Part shown: piece by piece, positions 34,586 through 43,931 of the stretch
How positions within the stretch are numbered: position 1 is the stretch's first letter
How the letters are laid out: the number at the start of each line of letters is the position of its first letter
Virus record (IMG/VR): IMGVR_UViG_3300040801_001224
Location: 1 to 64,000 of that record
Strand: one strand, 5' to 3'
Origin: a virus
Length of the DNA stretch: 64,000 nt
The notes under the pieces: generated by a model
Seen by the model: only the letters and a program-made list of their open reading frames with translations
The model's database searches: none
Told to the model about the DNA's origin: nothing
Position numbers and translations under genes: made by a program

Positions 34586-37283
34586 TGTTTTTCTCCTTAA
34601 ATATTTCAATTTGTCTACGTAGTTCTTCTACGAATAATTCTAATCTTTTCCATTCATTAGGCTCATTGTCGTACGTTGAATGGTCGACCCAGTTTATATA
34701 TTCATTCCATTCTTCTTTTCGCCATGTCTCTTTGTGAGTTATTGACGAAAACAATTTCTGTGTGTAACCTTTTTGACCTAACGTCATAACTTTCTTTCTC
34801 ATATTCAATGCTTTAATTGGCTTTTCCGTTATAAAGGGTTCTGGAAATGTTTCGCCAAACTCTGTCTCTACAGCAACGACAAAATCACATGCGTTGTAGT
34901 ATGTTGGGTCGTATTCAGTAGTGTGTGCTTGATAAGGCTTGAACTCGCTAACGTCCAGTGTTAGTGGAAGTGTCAATTTATCCATTCCTTCTTTTATTTT
35001 TCGTTTTAGCTCTTCCGGCAATGTATATATATTGTATAAATCGGCAACTTTGTGATGAGAAAAATTGTTATCAATTAAGTCACCGAAATAAGACACATGG
35101 CCGTACTCTAGTAGATTGTAATAAGAAAGTAGGCCGATTAATGCTGTTCTGTGTGGACGAGTTTTGCCTGTAAACAATGTGTAGACTTTATGTTCTACAT
35201 TTTTCACTTGGGGCGTTGGCTGATATACTTGCTTGTTATCAACAAAATGATCTTTGTAATCTATTACCAAGCCTTTCATTAGGCATATTTCTTCACTAAC
35301 CGCGTTGTGTCCAGATTTGTGGCCGATTACCATTACATTAGACAAATCATCATAATCTTTTAATTCATCATATATTTTGTCATAAACAATTTCTTTAGAA
35401 AAATCAATAATAATTTTCTTAAAAGGATTTGTCTTAATAATGTGATGTAACTTGGCTATATCGGATTCTTGGTATAAGTTGCTAATAACATCGCACTCGT
35501 CGTTGTCCAAAGATAGATCTAATATAAAGCTAATCTTAGGCTCATATGTCAATACATAAGAAAATTGATCATCAAGTAAATTCTTTAGTGATGTGAAATT
35601 ACTATTTCTTTTAATGAACTTTTTGTCAAGAAATACTTTTCTATTATGCTCGAGTACATCCTGCATCTCAGTAATCATTTGACACTTTTCTTCATGTGGC
35701 AATTTTGTTAATCTTTCCACCTCATCCATAATAGCCTGTATACGTTGATGGCCATCTTTAACATCATCGTATGATTCATTAATCCAAGGACTAAATGTTT
35801 TAAATCCCATGTCACGTAACATCCTTAGGAACCCATGACAGCCCGTCACAATAAACGGATGCTTATATAATATTGGTTTAAATATTTTTTCTGTTGGGAA
35901 TTCGTCGTCATGGAAAAAGAATGTTTCGTTCACTAAGCTGAAGAATGACTTTTCATAAAAATCAACAGGCGTGAATGTGGTGGCTTGATTTTGGGTTGGA
36001 TCAATTTCATCTATGTATATACTGTCGATATCCTTGAGAATGTCGTAGTACTCATCAGCCACTTCCTTGCTCCACATAGGATCAGGCTCTGCGTACTTAT
36101 CCTTATAATTCAATGTTCTCATTAAGTGATTTTGTCTGTTTTCGTGTAAATTAAAATAACTTACATAGTTGTCATCTATTATATCACGCTTAATCATTTC
36201 AGCAACAATCGCCGCTCTATGACTACGTAATACCCTGTTAAACGATAAAAATGTTTTCTCCTTTTTGTCTAACCTAGAACAATCAGGAGTGTCTTCTCTG
36301 CCTTCAACACCCTGTGTCCAGTCAGCAATATATGGGCCATAAGAATAGCATTTTCTTAATTTTGATTTTTCAATTAATCGCTTACACACACTTCCAGTGA
36401 CAATAACTAAATCTTCCTCGATGTTCTTACCCATGTCCTCAAACACTTCAATTAAAAAGTCTTCTGCTCTTCCCATGTGATAAAAACCTTCTGGATAAGC
36501 GTTTAGAATAATTTTTTTATTTAGTCTTAGATTTTCACGCAACTCTTCTTCATAGCGTGGAATAGCACAAGCAATCATTGACTCGAATATTTTTACACCC
36601 GGTATCACTCGATCGTTTCTTTTGCCGACGATATATTCAACAGGATCCCACCTAAACTTTTCGATATGATCGTAATCTTCTTGTAAATCAGATTTGAATA
36701 AATGGAATATCAAGTTCATAAACTGATCTTCAATTGCTTGCTGAGCTTCTTCTAAATTGTTGTGTACCGAGTAAAAGCCTGCGTATATTGCCATCGCAAC
36801 GCTAGTTCCTGATATTTTGTAGCCGTCAACATTAATGTTGGTTCCTGGAGCATAAACATCGATATTCCCAACGCTATTGTGGCTCGCTATCTCATGACTC
36901 TTGTTGTATGACCCAACAGTTATTACATCAGGATGACATGCCGGAGATAGAGTATTGATATCTAATCCTGCGTTACCTGCGGCCACTATAAATGTAAACT
37001 TATCTTTTAACGAATCTATTTTTTCATCGATGTCTTTATTGCGATAAACAGTTAGTGATATGGTAATTATTCCACTATCATAAGTATCACGCAAATAGTC
37101 TAGAGCTGTCAATATTGTGTTATTATCAGGATGATATCCTAACTCAATTAATTTGATATTAGCATTCGGGTTTATAGAGCTAATAATTGTATGTAAGTTT
37201 TTGCCGTGATTACTCCCGTTATCTTGGCCAAAAGACTTTTCAACATCTAGATTAGTAAACCCTGTATCTAAAATAAATATCAC
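34578..37283 (-). CDS. Subtilisin-like protease fused to a glycosyltransferase-like region
   Basis: 901 residues. Residues 1-190 form a subtilase domain: ILDTGF (Asp 6), SNHGKNLH (His 26), AAGNAG (Asn 104) and SGTSVA (Ser 161) in order. No signal peptide and no propeptide. The remaining 700 residues have two TEKxxKPI-like segments (FPTEKIFKPILYKHPFIVTG near 480 and FPEPFITEKPIKAL near 820), resembling fucosyltransferase-type glycosyltransferases, suggesting a tandem pair. A protease on a glycosyltransferase is unusual. May act in virion glycan assembly or processing; substrates unknown. Overlaps both neighbouring genes. Confidence 0.72.
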   Translation of the reverse strand: MIFILDTGFTNLDVEKSFGQDNGSNHGKNLHTIISSINPNANIKLIELGYHPDNNTILTALDYLRDTYDSGIITISLTVYRNKDIDEKIDSLKDKFTFIVAAGNAGLDINTLSPACHPDVITVGSYNKSHEIASHNSVGNIDVYAPGTNINVDGYKISGTSVAMAIYAGFYSVHNNLEEAQQAIEDQFMNLIFHLFKSDLQEDYDHIEKFRWDPVEYIVGKRNDRVIPGVKIFESMIACAIPRYEEELRENLRLNKKIILNAYPEGFYHMGRAEDFLIEVFEDMGKNIEEDLVIVTGSVCKRLIEKSKLRKCYSYGPYIADWTQGVEGREDTPDCSRLDKKEKTFLSFNRVLRSHRAAIVAEMIKRDIIDDNYVSYFNLHENRQNHLMRTLNYKDKYAEPDPMWSKEVADEYYDILKDIDSIYIDEIDPTQNQATTFTPVDFYEKSFFSLVNETFFFHDDEFPTEKIFKPILYKHPFIVTGCHGFLRMLRDMGFKTFSPWINESYDDVKDGHQRIQAIMDEVERLTKLPHEEKCQMITEMQDVLEHNRKVFLDKKFIKRNSNFTSLKNLLDDQFSYVLTYEPKISFILDLSLDNDECDVISNLYQESDIAKLHHIIKTNPFKKIIIDFSKEIVYDKIYDELKDYDDLSNVMVIGHKSGHNAVSEEICLMKGLVIDYKDHFVDNKQVYQPTPQVKNVEHKVYTLFTGKTRPHRTALIGLLSYYNLLEYGHVSYFGDLIDNNFSHHKVADLYNIYTLPEELKRKIKEGMDKLTLPLTLDVSEFKPYQAHTTEYDPTYYNACDFVVAVETEFGETFPEPFITEKPIKALNMRKKVMTLGQKGYTQKLFSSITHKETWRKEEWNEYINWVDHSTYDNEPNEWKRLELFVEELRRQIEIFKEKNND

Positions 37284-38281
37284 TTATTAATCTCTCTCAA
37301 CTCATTTAATTCTGCTTCAGTAACATACTTGCCGGTGCGTGGCAAGCCAGTATATGTTGCCTTAAAAAATTTGCTGGCGTCTTCATTAAACTCAGCAATT
37401 TCCATATCCAATCCTTTACGTAAACGTCTACCTAAATCAGCAATCTCGTTTAGTAATAGATTATTATCCCATGCGTAACCGGTCTTATAACACTTGTGTT
37501 CTGAACTTGACAAAGCAAACTTTTCTTCTATGTTTTCTTTCCAGTATGTATTCAAGTATTCAAAGTCACGTACTTGGACAAAGTCCCAGTCTGTTAATGT
37601 TGTTAGGTAACAACCTAAACGTGTTCCGTAAATAGCCCATAAACCATTTGGCACATCAGCACCCACAGTTGCCCAAACCAATAGGCGTGTGTAGTTACCG
37701 TGCCAGATCTGTTTGCGGAAATTTTCTGGTTCTACCCTGTCACCGCGATCCAAGCTCATCTTCACGCCTTCACGGAAGCCTGCTCGAAACGCCTGAAGTG
37801 GTGACCCGTTGTTGTATGTAGTGCAAAAACAATTGTTCATCTGTACGTATGTGTCTGCCCAACAAAAATCCACTTGGCCGTTGGGGTCGTTGGGGTCGGC
37901 AGCCTCGTGGGTTCTCATATTCATTACATACTCAACGGGCCAGCACTTCAAACCTCCATTGCCATACTCTAATGCGTTTATGGCGTTTGTTGCTGACCAT
38001 GAGATAACTTTATCCTTAAATTTCTCATGTTCGAAATTTATTTCCTGATCAAAGAATTTGACGTCTACAATGTTGTCTGCATCGACACCAATGAAGCGAT
38101 CAGTTTCTGATAATTGTGCGGCCGCTTTATGTGCCGCATCACTACCCTCGACACCATGTACACGTTTGGCCCATGGCACCTTGGCCAGTAAGTCTGCGTA
38201 GTTTTCTTCACAATTTGGCTCATCATAAGATATGAATATCACATCAAGATCAGAAATCAAAGTTTTATTTTCTTTATCCAT
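37280..38281 (-). CDS. GT-A-like glycosyltransferase
   Basis: 333 residues. RFIGVDADN at about 62-70 has the DxD metal/nucleotide-sugar motif after a Rossmann-like strand (DVIFISYDEP). Fits a phage family of glycosyltransferases of the GT-A fold. Donor and acceptor unknown. It is read before the subtilase fusion by an overlap of 4 bp (ATGA). Confidence 0.76.
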   Translation of the reverse strand: MDKENKTLISDLDVIFISYDEPNCEENYADLLAKVPWAKRVHGVEGSDAAHKAAAQLSETDRFIGVDADNIVDVKFFDQEINFEHEKFKDKVISWSATNAINALEYGNGGLKCWPVEYVMNMRTHEAADPNDPNGQVDFCWADTYVQMNNCFCTTYNNGSPLQAFRAGFREGVKMSLDRGDRVEPENFRKQIWHGNYTRLLVWATVGADVPNGLWAIYGTRLGCYLTTLTDWDFVQVRDFEYLNTYWKENIEEKFALSSSEHKCYKTGYAWDNNLLLNEIADLGRRLRKGLDMEIAEFNEDASKFFKATYTGLPRTGKYVTEAELNELREINK

Positions 38282-39104
38282 TATGCTCTCCTCTGAGAAA
38301 TCTGGTCCATTCGGGGAAATTTTCAGAAATACATCTTTTGACCACAGTGTCTCTATGTATGTTATACTTTTCAGCTATTTCAGTAAGAAAAAGTTCTTTG
38401 TCTTCAATAATGTATATAAATTTTGACGCTTTTCCTAGCGAGCTTTTTTTCATTTTTTCTTTTGTATTCTCGCTGTGTTTTTTTCCTAACATGGGAGGCT
38501 GTCTATTTTTGTTAGACTCAGATCTACTTTTACGTAACTCTCGTGCCTTTTCTTCACCGTACGCTTCTTCGTATGTTTTACCCTTGGTGGGATGATTATT
38601 TCTCACTGCTTCTGATATTTTCTTTCTAGACTCATTAGTATGTGATCTCCCCTCCATGCCTATATTAATTTGCTTTTTTCTCTTTTCTTTTATTTTGTCT
38701 ATTGTTTCTTCACTATGTGTCTTTCCATACATGCCATTTTTTGTTCCCTCGACTTTGTGGCCTTGGCCATACATACCATTTTTATCCCCAACTTGCCTAC
38801 CTTTCATAAATACACTCATTGTTTTTGATAATTTTGTCCTTAGCCAACCATATACCTTATTGCTACGCCGATAGCCTCCAGTCATTTTGATTACCGCACA
38901 GATTAGTCCGTGATGTCCAGGATATATTTTTACTAACAGTTGGTGTGCCACAAAATGTTCTTCTGGAGTCAACCTTACTAAGTTATCGGGATCATCACTA
39001 CCACCCATACACCGTGGTACAATGTGATGCCTTTCACTATACCCTTCTAATAATCTGCTTTTTGCTCTTTCAATCAATAAGTTATAGTGTTTTTGGTAAT
39101 CCAT
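38274..39104 (-). CDS. HNH homing endonuclease with NUMOD3 repeats
   Basis: 276 residues. ERHHIVPRCMGG and LVRLTPEEHFVAHQLL form the HNH nuclease. A run of NUMOD3-type segments (NGMYGQGHKVEGTKNGMYG, KTHSEETIDKI) follows, and a C-terminal helix-turn-helix-like part (LTEIAEKYNIHRDTVVKR). Overlaps the glycosyltransferase start by 8 bp. Mobile gene. Confidence 0.9.
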   Translation of the reverse strand: MDYQKHYNLLIERAKSRLLEGYSERHHIVPRCMGGSDDPDNLVRLTPEEHFVAHQLLVKIYPGHHGLICAVIKMTGGYRRSNKVYGWLRTKLSKTMSVFMKGRQVGDKNGMYGQGHKVEGTKNGMYGKTHSEETIDKIKEKRKKQINIGMEGRSHTNESRKKISEAVRNNHPTKGKTYEEAYGEEKARELRKSRSESNKNRQPPMLGKKHSENTKEKMKKSSLGKASKFIYIIEDKELFLTEIAEKYNIHRDTVVKRCISENFPEWTRFLRGEHNG

Positions 39105-39107
39105 ATA

Positions 39108-39767
39108 TTATTCCCCAATAATTTTATACCCATAGCGGTTTAGTACTCTGCGAGTGAATATACTGTAGTCCTTAATGTCAACTGTATAATCCATCACAAC
39201 TTCACCGTCACTTAACATTTTATTCACTGGTACATTGAATGATTCTATTAGCATAGATGGATCATTCCGTGTAGTACAGTAAAATTTTAAAATCTTTAAT
39301 CCATGTATTGTCGCCTGATGTATGTCATCTACTGATTCAAGTATGTTTTCACGCACACCATCAACAAATCTAAATGTTATTGATTTATTTTTCTCATCAG
39401 CAACAATCTCTAATTCATAATCTGCCTCGTAGCCTTCTGGCACTTCAGTTAAGAAACGATCCATAGTTCTCACATAGGATATTTCACTATTACGTTTCTT
39501 AACATAGTACTCGTTAACTTTGCCTTCCCGCTTTTCTATCTTGTATTTGTTTGGCGCAAGCTCGCCTGTAATAAACTTGTATACTTCTGCTATTGGCAGT
39601 TTAGTACTCATAAACTTTTCATGATGATCACTGTCCTGTATTGGCGATATACATTTAATATTTCCAGCATCGTCAAAGTAAACATACATTAACTTCTTGG
39701 CTTCTTCTTCGTGCTGTTGACGAAACTGCTCCACTGCTTCCTGGAAGGCATTATCTTTGTTAGCCAT
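39108..39767 (-). CDS. Hypothetical structural-region protein (219 aa)
   Basis: MANKDNAFQEAVEQFRQQHE; helical N-terminus, then strand-rich. ATG 39767 has GGAGGA upstream; an earlier start overlaps the previous gene. Position between glycosyltransferases suggests involvement in tail or glycan assembly. No known family. Confidence 0.65.
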   Translation of the reverse strand: MANKDNAFQEAVEQFRQQHEEEAKKLMYVYFDDAGNIKCISPIQDSDHHEKFMSTKLPIAEVYKFITGELAPNKYKIEKREGKVNEYYVKKRNSEISYVRTMDRFLTEVPEGYEADYELEIVADEKNKSITFRFVDGVRENILESVDDIHQATIHGLKILKFYCTTRNDPSMLIESFNVPVNKMLSDGEVVMDYTVDIKDYSIFTRRVLNRYGYKIIGE

Positions 39768-40608
39768 TATAACGTTCCTCCAATTTAGCAATGATATCGT
39801 CTGTTAGCCATGACTTAATGTGGTAATGGAATGGCAGTAATTGTTTATAGTTGCCTACCTTTAGAACACCGTCTGGACGATAATACGTTGGTATGTTTTC
39901 AACCCAGTTTTCTGTAATCTGGTTCTTGGGGATGTTCATCATCTGACTTTTCATATGAACAAATGATGGGAAATTTAAATCATTCATTGTGTCCTCAGTA
40001 CCCAGAATATGTTGTGCTAAACTAAACACAATGTCGCCTGACACGTTCTTTGGACGATATGTTGGGATGAATTCAAAGTAAAACTTCTCCCAATTCTGAT
40101 ATATGATTCTCGCCATTTCAAACATCTCTTCAGCTTCTTTGCTCTTGTTGAAATACATGAAAGCTGTGTAGACATTTGGTAAATTATTTTCACTGATTGC
40201 TCGTCTGTAATGATCTGACGTAGCAACTAAACCCTTGTAGTTATGTACTGATGTCGTGAAATATACATTCTTTGTGCTTAAGAAATCCCACCAGTGATCA
40301 ACACTTGATGTGAATATCATGTCTGAATCTAGAACAACTGTTTCATCAAATGGAGACATCTCAAAGTACTTCCATTTGTTTTGAATCTTCCATGTCTCAT
40401 CTTTAGCATCATCATTGCCTGGAATTTCTATAATATGATCAAATGCGTATTCCCATTCTCTAGGAACGTCTTTTTTATTGGTGACACAAACCGCAAAATC
40501 TTGTACCTCACTCTGCGAGTTCTTGATGCTGAGTGCTAGTGCGTATGCTTGGCGAACATAGTCAATGCCTGGCGTGTTCTGTGCGATGGTTATATATCCC
40601 TTAGACAT
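39760..40608 (-). CDS. GT8-like glycosyltransferase
   Basis: 282 residues. VVLDSDMIF at about 91-99 carries the DxD of GT-A enzymes such as GT8, after an N-terminal Rossmann-like segment (GYITIAQNTPGIDYV). C-terminal HYHIKSWL. Paralogue of the gene upstream. Overlaps by 8 bp both ways. Probably transfers sugars onto a virion or envelope glycan. Confidence 0.76.
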   Translation of the reverse strand: MSKGYITIAQNTPGIDYVRQAYALALSIKNSQSEVQDFAVCVTNKKDVPREWEYAFDHIIEIPGNDDAKDETWKIQNKWKYFEMSPFDETVVLDSDMIFTSSVDHWWDFLSTKNVYFTTSVHNYKGLVATSDHYRRAISENNLPNVYTAFMYFNKSKEAEEMFEMARIIYQNWEKFYFEFIPTYRPKNVSGDIVFSLAQHILGTEDTMNDLNFPSFVHMKSQMMNIPKNQITENWVENIPTYYRPDGVLKVGNYKQLLPFHYHIKSWLTDDIIAKLEERYNG

Positions 40609-41488
40609 CGTATATCTCCAACAGTTTATCCGCGTGACGTAAAATACTCCACTTGTTCATAACGTGAAGGTCAATGTCCTTGACTCTTGATAATAGGAAT
40701 TTTGTCTTCTGATCTGGCTTCTGCATCAATACTGTTAGATCGTTCTCACCATTAACACTAACAAAGTCGTCATTATCAAATAGTTTTAGAAGTGACGGCA
40801 CTGGCATACGTGGCACTGATTTCATGTCCTGGTAGTCGTTTAGTTGGTGTACAGCAATAGCAAAAGCCCAGTCATTTCTAAACATTCTGTTCGGGAAATT
40901 ATATTGCTGGTTATAGAACTCATAATTGTCGAATACATGCTTGACTGTTTTGAATGTCATCTCTGCTTCTAATGACTTGCGAAAATATATAGCAGTTGCC
41001 CAGTATAAACGAATGCTGAAAGGGTCAATCCAGGGATCCATCATCTGGCGTGAATACAGTGCTTCCTGTGTATTATCTGATATCATGAAGTCATGTACTG
41101 ATCCCCAACAATGATTTAGAGCGTCACTCATTATTAGATAGTCAGCATCAATAAACAGTGTTTCTTCATATGGGCTTAACTCATATGCCGCCCAGTGGTT
41201 ACAGTTATAGAAGGAAAGTTTTGATGTCTTGCTTGATGTGTCTCTGTAAATACGCTTATTGTTGCGGTGGAAGTCGTAATCTTGTTCTACTGGAATGATA
41301 TTTTCAAAAGCACGATCAAGCATTTCTTGCCCGTTGTCTTTGATTGCCCATTCCAGTGTGCCTGGGTCTGTAATTAGAGTTGTACCAACGCCCAAGTTCT
41401 TTTTAACCATGAAGGCGTTAATGATCGCTATCTTTATATAGTCAATCTCTTTGTTGTTATGTGCGAACATGATTACGCCGCGTGACAT
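40601..41488 (-). CDS. GT8-like glycosyltransferase
   Basis: 295 residues. LFIDADYLIM at about 111-120 is the DxD strand. N-terminus SRGVIMFAHNNKEIDYIKIA mirrors its downstream paralogue. Contiguous with an overlap of 8 bp and with the small gene behind 41490. Confidence 0.76.
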   Translation of the reverse strand: MSRGVIMFAHNNKEIDYIKIAIINAFMVKKNLGVGTTLITDPGTLEWAIKDNGQEMLDRAFENIIPVEQDYDFHRNNKRIYRDTSSKTSKLSFYNCNHWAAYELSPYEETLFIDADYLIMSDALNHCWGSVHDFMISDNTQEALYSRQMMDPWIDPFSIRLYWATAIYFRKSLEAEMTFKTVKHVFDNYEFYNQQYNFPNRMFRNDWAFAIAVHQLNDYQDMKSVPRMPVPSLLKLFDNDDFVSVNGENDLTVLMQKPDQKTKFLLSRVKDIDLHVMNKWSILRHADKLLEIYDV

Positions 41489-41489
41489 A

Positions 41490-41852
41490 CTACTCTCCTA
41501 AATCAAGGTCTAAAACTGATTTAACAGAACGTGACTTACGAATCTTCATTACTTCTTCGTGTACATCCTGGGTAACATTCGTGTAGCGATCTAAAATTGT
41601 ATCTAAGAATTCTTTTAAATCAGTGACAAGAATTGGTGTATTATTTTTGTCTAATATAACAGCTTCATTTCGTTCTTTGCGGATTAATAAATCAACAAAG
41701 TTAATTAACTCCATGGTAATTGGAAATGTGCCACCGTTAACTGAATGTAATAATTCAACTTCCATGCGATGTTGCGCTTGGTCAAGTTGATTATTTAGAG
41801 TTGTCCTGTAGTTGGCAAATTTAATTGCCTCTTCTATTCTTATATCTTCCAT
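41490..41852 (-). CDS. Hypothetical helical protein (120 aa)
   Basis: MEDIRIEEAIKFANYRTTLN, mostly helical with a basic C-terminus. Short leader from a late promoter with AGGGG. Heads the minus-strand glycan operon, possibly a tail or glycan assembly factor. Confidence 0.67.
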   Translation of the reverse strand: MEDIRIEEAIKFANYRTTLNNQLDQAQHRMEVELLHSVNGGTFPITMELINFVDLLIRKERNEAVILDKNNTPILVTDLKEFLDTILDRYTNVTQDVHEEVMKIRKSRSVKSVLDLDLGE

Positions 41853-41879
41853 GTCGACCCCTATGTCTGTATGTACGTA

Positions 41880-41887
41880 TATTTATA
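41880..41887 (-). promoter_or_regulatory. Late promoter, exact TATAAATA
   Basis: Minus-strand TATAAATA, 28 bp upstream of the start at 41852, with AGGGG as ribosome-binding site. Exact T4-type late promoter. Confidence 0.7.
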
Positions 41888-41921
41888 CAGAAAAATGTAG
41901 GGGTCTATGAAATATTGAGTA

Positions 41922-42863
41922 TTAACTACCTGTGAATACTGTTGTAGCGTATGTTGGGTCAGTTAGGGTGATAGCACCTGATGTAATTCTCTGGTCCACG
42001 TAGCTATTTAGTGTTCCATCTAATATACGATCTGGAGCTGGGTCAGTTGTAAATTCAACTTGGAACTCTAGGATGTTTCTCTGTGCGTCAGTAAATCTAG
42101 CACTCACTGTGATAGCTTCTGAACTATAATAAACCCCACCGCCAGCATCTACGTTCTTTTGTGCTAATTCCTGGAATGTAGTTGACAGTTCATAATAGCC
42201 GATTGGATTAGTAGAACCACTACTAGAACTAGTAGTCTCCCAATCAAATATCACTGTACCCATATCTGATAGGGCTTGTTGCCAATCCGTTTCTTCACCG
42301 TCTGGATTACTTGCGCCTGGCGTATATTCTCCACTCCAGCGTATCTCACCACCAGAGTTAAAGAAATAACGTGCTTCGTTGCCGTTAGCAAATGTTACCT
42401 GGAATGTATGTGTAACACTTGTTGTCCAAGGATCAGTTCGTGTTTCAGACAGTTTGCCACCACCCGCTGTGGTAGTCGTCTGTCCTGCGTCAACAGCTAG
42501 GCGTCCCGCACGTACTTGGTTGATTAGAGTATGTAGGTTTGAGTTTCCGTTAGTTCCGTCAAAAGCCTCAATTAAGTCTCCAACAGAAACGCTTGTAGGA
42601 ATGTTGCCGGTTGCGTTGCCTATGTGTGTAGCACAATCGTGAAATGCTTCAAACAAAGCAGTCCATTGTGCCGCAGTAACTACGTCACCAGGTGATACAG
42701 TAGCAATGGCTGGTGTCTGGCCGTAACCATATGTGCCATTTGTTAGGGTGAAGTCCCCTGAGTTTGTATCATTGTATACTTCGTTTAATAGCGCAACTAA
42801 CTCGTTAAAATCATCATTCGACGGGTTAGAAGCTTCGATTATGCCTGATGACTGATAAGCCAT
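41922..42863 (-). CDS. Tail structural protein (313 aa)
   Basis: MAYQSSGIIEASNPSNDDFN; Gly/Thr/Ser-rich with helical N-terminal part and beta C-terminal part. Clusters with tail-fibre genes; a fibre or collar role is likely from context. No catalytic motif. Confidence 0.68.
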   Translation of the reverse strand: MAYQSSGIIEASNPSNDDFNELVALLNEVYNDTNSGDFTLTNGTYGYGQTPAIATVSPGDVVTAAQWTALFEAFHDCATHIGNATGNIPTSVSVGDLIEAFDGTNGNSNLHTLINQVRAGRLAVDAGQTTTTAGGGKLSETRTDPWTTSVTHTFQVTFANGNEARYFFNSGGEIRWSGEYTPGASNPDGEETDWQQALSDMGTVIFDWETTSSSSGSTNPIGYYELSTTFQELAQKNVDAGGGVYYSSEAITVSARFTDAQRNILEFQVEFTTDPAPDRILDGTLNSYVDQRITSGAITLTDPTYATTVFTGS

Positions 42864-42864
42864 A

Positions 42865-43647
42865 TTACTTTGCTCCTACGACTGCCTCTACTAAGTCTAC
42901 TTTCTTAGTTGTCTTGTTCTTTAATGCTCTACCAATAACTGCGAGAACGCTAACCATTCCTTCTGCCGCCATTGCGACACCTGGTTCGTCACTAGCTACT
43001 AGTCGCTGGCCTTTTTTAACTGGACCTTTAACTTTAACTGGTACACGACCTGCTAGAGCAACATACGGGTGAGTATTGTCGTCACCTGCGTCACTGTTTA
43101 GCATTAGGCCTGGTTCTGTTGAAACAACACCAAATACGTCTGGAGTGTTAGCTTCTTTAGTTTTAGTAATCTCTTTCGTGCCGCCGATCATAACAACGTC
43201 ACCTGGTTCCATAGCTTTGTCAGCGTGATAACGCTCTGCCAAGTCAGCGTACTGAGCTCTTGTGGCAGTACCGTTGAATGTGTTGGCGTAAACGTTGTTC
43301 CACTGTGCCGTTGTGCTACCGATGTCATATACTAGGTTGTCAGCTGGTAATATATTACCAAAACCGTTAGCATCTGCGCCAGTTAATACTGGTCTCCATT
43401 CAGTACCATCGTAAACAAATAAACCGTCAACGCTACTGTTATACCATATCTGGCCTTCAGTTGGGTTGGCTGGCTCACCGCTATTGGCAAAGTTTTCAAG
43501 CATATGGATAAAAGATTGCGCTATTTCCTCACCATATCCCTGGTGATTCTTACCAACTAGTGGAATACTTAATTGGCTAGTGTCGCTTACACCGTCATTA
43601 ATTGTGATAACGTCGACACCGTTTGATAATGTAATATTATATGGCAT
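42865..43647 (-). CDS. Tail-fibre protein with peptidase-G2-like end (260 aa)
   Basis: N-terminal domain (about 1-85: IPLVGKNHQGYGEEIAQSF, then GQIWYNSSVDGLFVYDGTEW) is shared with the 43924 gene and is probably an attachment domain. The C-terminal part ADLAERYHADKAMEPGDVVM resembles the peptidase G2 / intramolecular chaperone domains of tail fibres, and VFGVVSTEPGLML follows. Confidence 0.76.
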   Translation of the reverse strand: MPYNITLSNGVDVITINDGVSDTSQLSIPLVGKNHQGYGEEIAQSFIHMLENFANSGEPANPTEGQIWYNSSVDGLFVYDGTEWRPVLTGADANGFGNILPADNLVYDIGSTTAQWNNVYANTFNGTATRAQYADLAERYHADKAMEPGDVVMIGGTKEITKTKEANTPDVFGVVSTEPGLMLNSDAGDDNTHPYVALAGRVPVKVKGPVKKGQRLVASDEPGVAMAAEGMVSVLAVIGRALKNKTTKKVDLVEAVVGAK

Positions 43648-43664
43648 AATAATTTATCCTTTGT

Positions 43665-43931
43665 TTATAAATTTGCTACAGCTTCGTCACCAGCCAATTT
43701 GGCTGCTTCTTCAACTGCTTTCTTCACTTTTGTTTCAGCACGTAGACGAACTACTTTCTCAAGCTGTGATGACCAAAGCTGAATAAAGCCTTCGCATTTT
43801 TGCTCGTCAGTTAGGTTCATCTCCGACTGGTAATTTGTAATTGTATCGATAAGCTCAACAAATTTTTCGTCTGTATAAGTCTTATCTAATAAAGACTCGA
43901 TAATAGTCTTTGCTCTTGAATAACTACTCAT
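43665..43931 (-). CDS. Hypothetical helical protein (88 aa)
   Basis: MSSYSRAKTIIESLLDKTYT; helical and charged, between two fibre genes. A fibre assembly or chaperone role is possible from position only. It overlaps the upstream gene by 8 bp. Confidence 0.66.
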   Translation of the reverse strand: MSSYSRAKTIIESLLDKTYTDEKFVELIDTITNYQSEMNLTDEQKCEGFIQLWSSQLEKVVRLRAETKVKKAVEEAAKLAGDEAVANL

